A stretch of 7,589 bases of DNA, from positions 1 through 7,589 of the forward strand of contig CAMWNQ010000082.1 of the NCBI GenBank assembly GCA_947175655.1. The letters run 5' to 3'. How positions within the stretch are numbered: the first letter of the stretch is position 1; each line of letters begins with the position of its first letter. The notes beneath the pieces were generated by a model. That model worked only from the letters and a program-made list of their open reading frames with translations. It did no database searches and was not told where the DNA came from. This document shows, in pieces, positions 6,764 to 7,589 of the stretch. Both the position numbers and the translations under genes were made by a program. The stretch comes from an uncultured Clostridia bacterium. GTDB taxonomy: Bacteria; Bacillota; Clostridia; Oscillospirales; Ruminococcaceae.

Positions 6764-6812
6764 GATTTATAATTCATAATTTATAATTATACATTCTTAA
6801 TTATTAATTGTC
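6764..6812. repeat. Heptanucleotide tandem array downstream of ylbF (7 units)
   Basis: Seven consecutive 7-nt units in strict register on the plus strand: GATTTAT (6764), AATTCAT (6771), AATTTAT (6778), AATTATA (6785), CATTCTT (6792), AATTATT (6799) and AATTGTC (6806). The array ends 2 nt before the ylbF stop codon at 6815-6817. Units ending CAT or TAT lie on the left and units ending CTT or ATT on the right, the same polarity as in the arrays at 2778 and 4012. The first 17 nt from 6771 are identical to 2778-2794. Further degenerate units, AATTTGT at 6714 and AATTATT at 6727, lie beyond the hairpin at 6737-6758, so the hairpin may interrupt a longer array. Confidence 0.75.
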
Positions 6813-6814
6813 AA

Positions 6815-7219
6815 TCAGTGACAGCCGTCACAGGAACAACAATCACCACTGCAACCGCTGTGTACTTCACAGGTATCAGGGTCTTCTCCATTTGCACAGA
6901 GAGTAATAATGCCTGTGATTTCATTTATGAGATTATCCATAACATCTCTTTTTTCTGAAAACTTAATCATATTTTCATTCTGCATAATTTCAGAATAAAG
7001 ACTCTGAAGTTCTTTGTCAATAGCTTCAATTCTGCTGTCGTCCTTTTCTACCTTGCCAGACTCCATACTGTATTCCATTCTCTTCATTTCAAACTGATGA
7101 ATCATATCCTGAAGTTTTTCATCATTATCGTTTGCTTCCTTTGCCTGAATGTATGCAATATATCTTTCATCTTTCTGAAGTTCTTTTCCAAGTTCTCTTG
7201 ACATTTTAATAATATCCAT
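6815..7219 (-). CDS. YlbF/YmcA-family regulator with cysteine-rich C-terminal tail
   Basis: This 134-residue protein is predicted to be almost wholly alpha-helical and cytoplasmic, as expected for the YlbF/YmcA (Com_YlbF) family. In Bacillus subtilis the relatives YlbF and YmcA form a complex with YaaT that affects RNase Y-dependent mRNA maturation, competence and biofilm formation and has been reported to bind iron-sulfur clusters. Here charged helices fill residues 1-107 (for example DEKLQDMIHQFEMKRMEY). Residues 108-134 form a tail with seven cysteines, C108, C117, C123, C127, C128, C130 and C133, plus a final His, which could bind metal or an Fe-S cluster. The start is set by TAAGGAGA at 7229-7236, 9 nt upstream of ATG. 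A second Met at codon 6 has no such site. Its place between miaB and mutS is typical in Clostridia. Whether it acts as YlbF or YmcA does cannot be told from sequence alone. Confidence 0.8.
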   Translation of the reverse strand: MDIIKMSRELGKELQKDERYIAYIQAKEANDNDEKLQDMIHQFEMKRMEYSMESGKVEKDDSRIEAIDKELQSLYSEIMQNENMIKFSEKRDVMDNLINEITGIITLCANGEDPDTCEVHSGCSGDCCSCDGCH

Positions 7220-7252
7220 AATAAAAAATCTCCTTATATAAAATAAATATTT

Positions 7253-7589
7253 TTAAATTAATTCGCCTGTTACTGCCCAGTTCATAGCACCAGTAATTTT
7301 TACATTGACAAACTTTCCTTTGAGTGATTCATCTCCGGCAAACTCAACTATAATAAATTCATTGCTTTTTCCGGTCATAAATCCTGAATGCTTTTTGCTT
7401 TTTCCATCAACCAGCACTCTCATAGTCTGACCTATAAATCTTTTATAATGCCTGTCAGATATTTCACGCTGTACTTCAAGAAGTCTCTGCATACGGACGC
7501 TTTTTGTCTTTTCAGGAGTTAAATCTTCGATTTCACTTGCCTTTGTACCACTGCGTTTTGAATATATAAATGAATATATATTGTCATAC
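7253..7589 (-). CDS. miaB: tRNA-2-methylthio-N6-dimethylallyladenosine synthase MiaB, C-terminal part
   Basis: Only the last 111 codons are in the window; the reading frame runs open past the right edge, where the first full codon is at 7588-7586. MiaB is a cytoplasmic radical-SAM enzyme that adds a methylthio group to i6A37 in tRNAs reading UNN codons. The visible part starts with YDNIYSFIYSKRSGTKAS, which matches the end of the radical-SAM domain (the FIYSxRxGTxA pattern), followed by the linker helix with MQRLLEVQREI and then a TRAM RNA-binding domain (about the last 65 residues, from QTMRVLVDG to AMNWAVTGELI). The catalytic cysteines lie outside the window. A Met at 7492 opens a shorter frame but is internal. 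RimO and MtaB share the architecture; the YSKRSGT block and the position just before ylbF-mutS, common in Clostridia, favour MiaB. The stop lies 33 nt before the next start, so the two are probably cotranscribed. Confidence 0.88.
   Translation of the reverse strand, partial: YDNIYSFIYSKRSGTKASEIEDLTPEKTKSVRMQRLLEVQREISDRHYKRFIGQTMRVLVDGKSKKHSGFMTGKSNEFIIVEFAGDESLKGKFVNVKITGAMNWAVTGELI

Overview
The window is a single AT-rich, co-directional gene block read entirely from the minus strand. In transcription order it holds: the 3' end of miaB (tRNA methylthiotransferase), a ylbF/ymcA-family gene, mutS, a secreted leucine-rich-repeat protein with a C-terminal dockerin, mutL, and an endonuclease V gene (nfi). 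The low GC content, the miaB-ylbF-mutS-mutL order, the nicking-type MutL and above all the dockerin of ruminococcal style point to a gut or rumen Clostridia, most likely Ruminococcus or a near relative. The genus is inferred from protein features and has not been confirmed by any search.

Layout, right to left: miaB end (7589-7253); a 33-nt gap with a strong RBS; ylbF with a Cys-rich tail (7219-6815); a 124-nt spacer with a 7-nt tandem-repeat array and a GC-rich hairpin; mutS (6690-4063); a 73-nt spacer with another array; the LRR-dockerin gene (3989-2808); a 53-nt spacer with an array; mutL (2754-739); a 26-nt spacer with a short array; nfi (712-26); and a last array at the window edge. No gene lies on the plus strand, and no spacer exceeds 130 nt.

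MutS recognises mismatches and MutL carries the DKHA(x)2E(x)4E endonuclease motif, so this is MutH-independent mismatch repair. Endonuclease V adds repair of deaminated bases (inosine). The LRR-dockerin protein has no evident part in this and looks like an intruder between mutS and mutL.

The most notable structure is not a gene. All five spacers downstream of ylbF, mutS, the LRR gene, mutL and nfi hold arrays of AT-rich heptamers (AATTATG, AATTCAT, AATTTAT, AATGCAT, AATTCTT and variants) that keep exact 7-nt register and switch orientation inside several arrays. They abut or contain the stop codon of the gene before them. The two arrays around the LRR-dockerin gene share a 36-nt segment with one mismatch in direct orientation, so the gene sits between direct repeats whose recombination would restore a plain mutS-mutL junction.
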